14,537 nt of DNA from Bacteroidota bacterium (GTDB lineage: Bacteria; Bacteroidota; Bacteroidia; Flavobacteriales_D; Crocinitomicaceae), in contig JAHKAT010000070.1 in NCBI GenBank assembly GCA_018825925.1, forward strand, positions 1 through 14,537. Reading direction: 5' to 3'. Positions within the stretch are counted from its first letter, which is position 1. Every line of letters begins with the position of its first letter. Positions 13,022-14,537 of the stretch are shown here, piece after piece. Position numbers and translations under genes: made by a program. The notes under the pieces were generated by a model, which saw nothing but the letters and a program-made list of their open reading frames with translations, was not told the origin of the DNA and searched no databases.

Positions 13022-14537
13022 ATGAAAATAAATGAAATTCTTGTAATGAGAGGTCCAAATTATTGGTCCATACGCCGACATAAATTAATTGTAATGGTTC
13101 TCGATTTGGAAGAATTGGAAGAACTGCCAACCAATAAAATAGATGGATTTTTAGAACGATTAAAGACCATGTTTCCTAGCATGTATGAACATCGTTGTTC
13201 AGAAGCCAAACCAGGTGGTTTTTTCTCCAGAGTTGAGGAGGGAACTTGGATGGGACACGTAATTGAGCACATTGCACTCGAAATTCAGACCCTCGCTGAT
13301 ATGAATACCGGTTTTGGAAGAACACGAGGAACGGGTAATCATGGTGAATACAATGTGGTTTTCTCCTATATTGAAGAAACGGTTGGTTTGTTTGCTGCGA
13401 AAGCCTCTGTTCAAATCGCCGAAGCATTAATCGCTGGGACTGCGTATGATTTGGAAGCGGATATTCAACGAATGCGTGAGTTACGTGAAGAAACAAGACT
13501 GGGACCTTCTACCGGTTCAATTGTGGAAGAAGCTGCAAGTAGAGGGATTCCATGGATTAGACTGAATAAGCATTCATTAGTTCAACTTGGTTATGGCGCT
13601 AATCAGCGTAGAATTCAGGCTACAGTGGCTAGTACAACGAGTAATATTGCAGTCGAAATAGCTTGTGACAAAGAGGATACCAAAGACTTGCTTGAAGCTA
13701 ACGGTATTTGTGTGCCACGAGGGCGAATTGTTCGTTCAGAAGAAGGTATGTTTGAAGCCATTGAGCGGATCAACTATCCAATAGTAACGAAACCTATAAA
13801 CGGAAATCATGGTCGTGGAGCTACGATCAACATCAAAAATGACGAAGAAGCCAAAGTAGCTTTTGAAATTGCTCGTGAACACAGTCGGTCGATTATCGTC
13901 GAGAAATACATAACTGGTTTTGATTTTCGTCTTTTGGTCATCAATAATGAATTTGTAGCAGCTGCAAAACGAACTCCAGCAAGCGTGATGGGTGACGGAA
14001 AATCAACCATTAAAGAATTAATAGATGAAGTAAATAAAGACCCGAGAAGAGGATATGGACACGAACGCGTGCTTACTGCTATTACGGTCGACCATCACAC
14101 AGAAGTTATTTTAAAAGAAAAAGGATTAACTCTTTCAAGTGTTGTTCCTAAGGGAGAGCTGATGTTGTTAAAGCCAACGGCGAACTTAAGTACCGGAGGA
14201 ACGGCTGAAGATATTACCGATCATGTGCATCCCTATAATATTTTCATGGCCGAGCGTATTTCAAAAATAATCGGCTTGGATATTTGTGGAATAGACATTA
14301 TTGCGGAAGATTTAAGTGTTCCTATCGACGAAAACGGTGGGGCTGTGATCGAAGTAAATGCAGGTCCTGGTTTCCGCATGCACTTGGCTCCAACGCATGG
14401 AATTCCTAGAAATGTAGCCGGTAACGTAGTGGATATGCTATTCCCAGTTGGTGCAAGTTTTAGAATTCCTATCATCGCTATTACAGGAACGAATGGAAAG
14501 ACAACAACCACTAGATTAATGGCTCATTTGGTTAAAA
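13022..14537 (+). CDS. cphA: Cyanophycin synthetase, partial (3' end off the right edge)
   Basis: 505 codons are present and the frame is open to the right edge; full-length enzymes are about 870-900 residues. It adds Asp and then Arg to the growing multi-L-arginyl-poly-L-aspartate chain at the cost of two ATP. Residues 1-160 are the CphA N-terminal domain, opening with the highly typical LVMRGPNYWSIRRHKLIVM. Residues about 200-480 are the ATP-grasp domain for Asp addition: IVTKPINGNHGRGA (254-267), VEKYITGFDFRLLVINN (293-309) and a metal site in VIEVNAGPGFRMH (442-454). From about 482 the Mur-ligase-like domain for Arg addition begins, with P-loop ITGTNGKTTTTR (487-498). No defect is seen. 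The ATG at 13022 is favoured because the conserved start follows at once. Divergent from cphB. Confidence 0.95.
   Translation, partial: MKINEILVMRGPNYWSIRRHKLIVMVLDLEELEELPTNKIDGFLERLKTMFPSMYEHRCSEAKPGGFFSRVEEGTWMGHVIEHIALEIQTLADMNTGFGRTRGTGNHGEYNVVFSYIEETVGLFAAKASVQIAEALIAGTAYDLEADIQRMRELREETRLGPSTGSIVEEAASRGIPWIRLNKHSLVQLGYGANQRRIQATVASTTSNIAVEIACDKEDTKDLLEANGICVPRGRIVRSEEGMFEAIERINYPIVTKPINGNHGRGATINIKNDEEAKVAFEIAREHSRSIIVEKYITGFDFRLLVINNEFVAAAKRTPASVMGDGKSTIKELIDEVNKDPRRGYGHERVLTAITVDHHTEVILKEKGLTLSSVVPKGELMLLKPTANLSTGGTAEDITDHVHPYNIFMAERISKIIGLDICGIDIIAEDLSVPIDENGGAVIEVNAGPGFRMHLAPTHGIPRNVAGNVVDMLFPVGASFRIPIIAITGTNGKTTTTRLMAHLVK

Noticed and set aside
13176..13496. 106-codon minus-strand open frame
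   Set aside because: Antisense to the conserved CphA N-terminal domain; low-complexity translation without a family match I know.
14233..14511. 92-codon minus-strand open frame
   Set aside because: Antisense to the CphA ATP-grasp metal site and P-loop region; composition is that of a reverse-strand shadow.
1..14537. Mobile elements, tRNA/rRNA genes, CRISPR arrays
   Set aside because: Read for transposase/integrase motifs, cloverleaf-like sequence and regularly spaced repeats; none seen, and genes are packed too tightly to hide one.

Overview
The window is AT-rich chromosomal DNA from a member of the Bacteroidota, most likely a Flavobacteriales-type organism (inference). The grounds are a PorX-type response regulator (the type IX secretion regulator found only in this phylum), the run guaB / parvulin chaperones / surA, the lack of Shine-Dalgarno sequences, and three good matches to the Bacteroidota -7 promoter element TAnnTTTG. 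Coding density is very high. No gene-free stretch exceeds 300 bases, and no tRNA, rRNA, CRISPR array, insertion sequence or prophage gene was seen.

Layout. (1) 1-5182, minus strand: guaB (IMP dehydrogenase) reads into three periplasmic/outer-membrane folding factors. These are a double-parvulin PPIase, a parvulin-like lipoprotein and SurA (cut by the left edge), and the last three genes overlap one another. (2) 5314-5967, plus: a small exported protein with a carboxypeptidase-regulatory-like beta domain, divergent from guaB. (3) 5976-7211, minus: an HD-domain (dGTPase/SAMHD1-like) phosphohydrolase. (4) 7256-11861, plus: five genes with overlapping ends, namely porX, tsaE, an alanine-dehydrogenase-like gene, a solo HsdR-N-type nuclease and a plant-type asparaginase/isoaspartyl peptidase. 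(5) 11984-12844, minus: cyanophycinase. (6) 13022 to the right edge, plus: cyanophycin synthetase, cut within its Mur-ligase-like domain.

How the genes fit together. The right third holds all three steps of cyanophycin (multi-L-arginyl-poly-L-aspartate) turnover: CphA makes the polymer, CphB cuts it to beta-Asp-Arg, and the isoaspartyl peptidase splits the dipeptide. None of the three has a signal peptide, so this looks like an intracellular nitrogen/carbon store. The isoaspartyl peptidase is translationally chained to the PorX gene cluster, so a T9SS regulator gene, an amino-acid dehydrogenase-like gene and a storage-polymer peptidase probably share one message. The left third is an export/folding and GTP-synthesis block that looks like ordinary housekeeping.

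Points most worth a second look: the five-gene overlapping operon; the alanine-dehydrogenase-like protein with Gln where the catalytic His is expected; an intact orphan PD-ExK/QxxxY nuclease domain inside that operon; three genes whose only plausible start is TTG; and small dyad symmetries in the cphB/cphA divergent promoter region.
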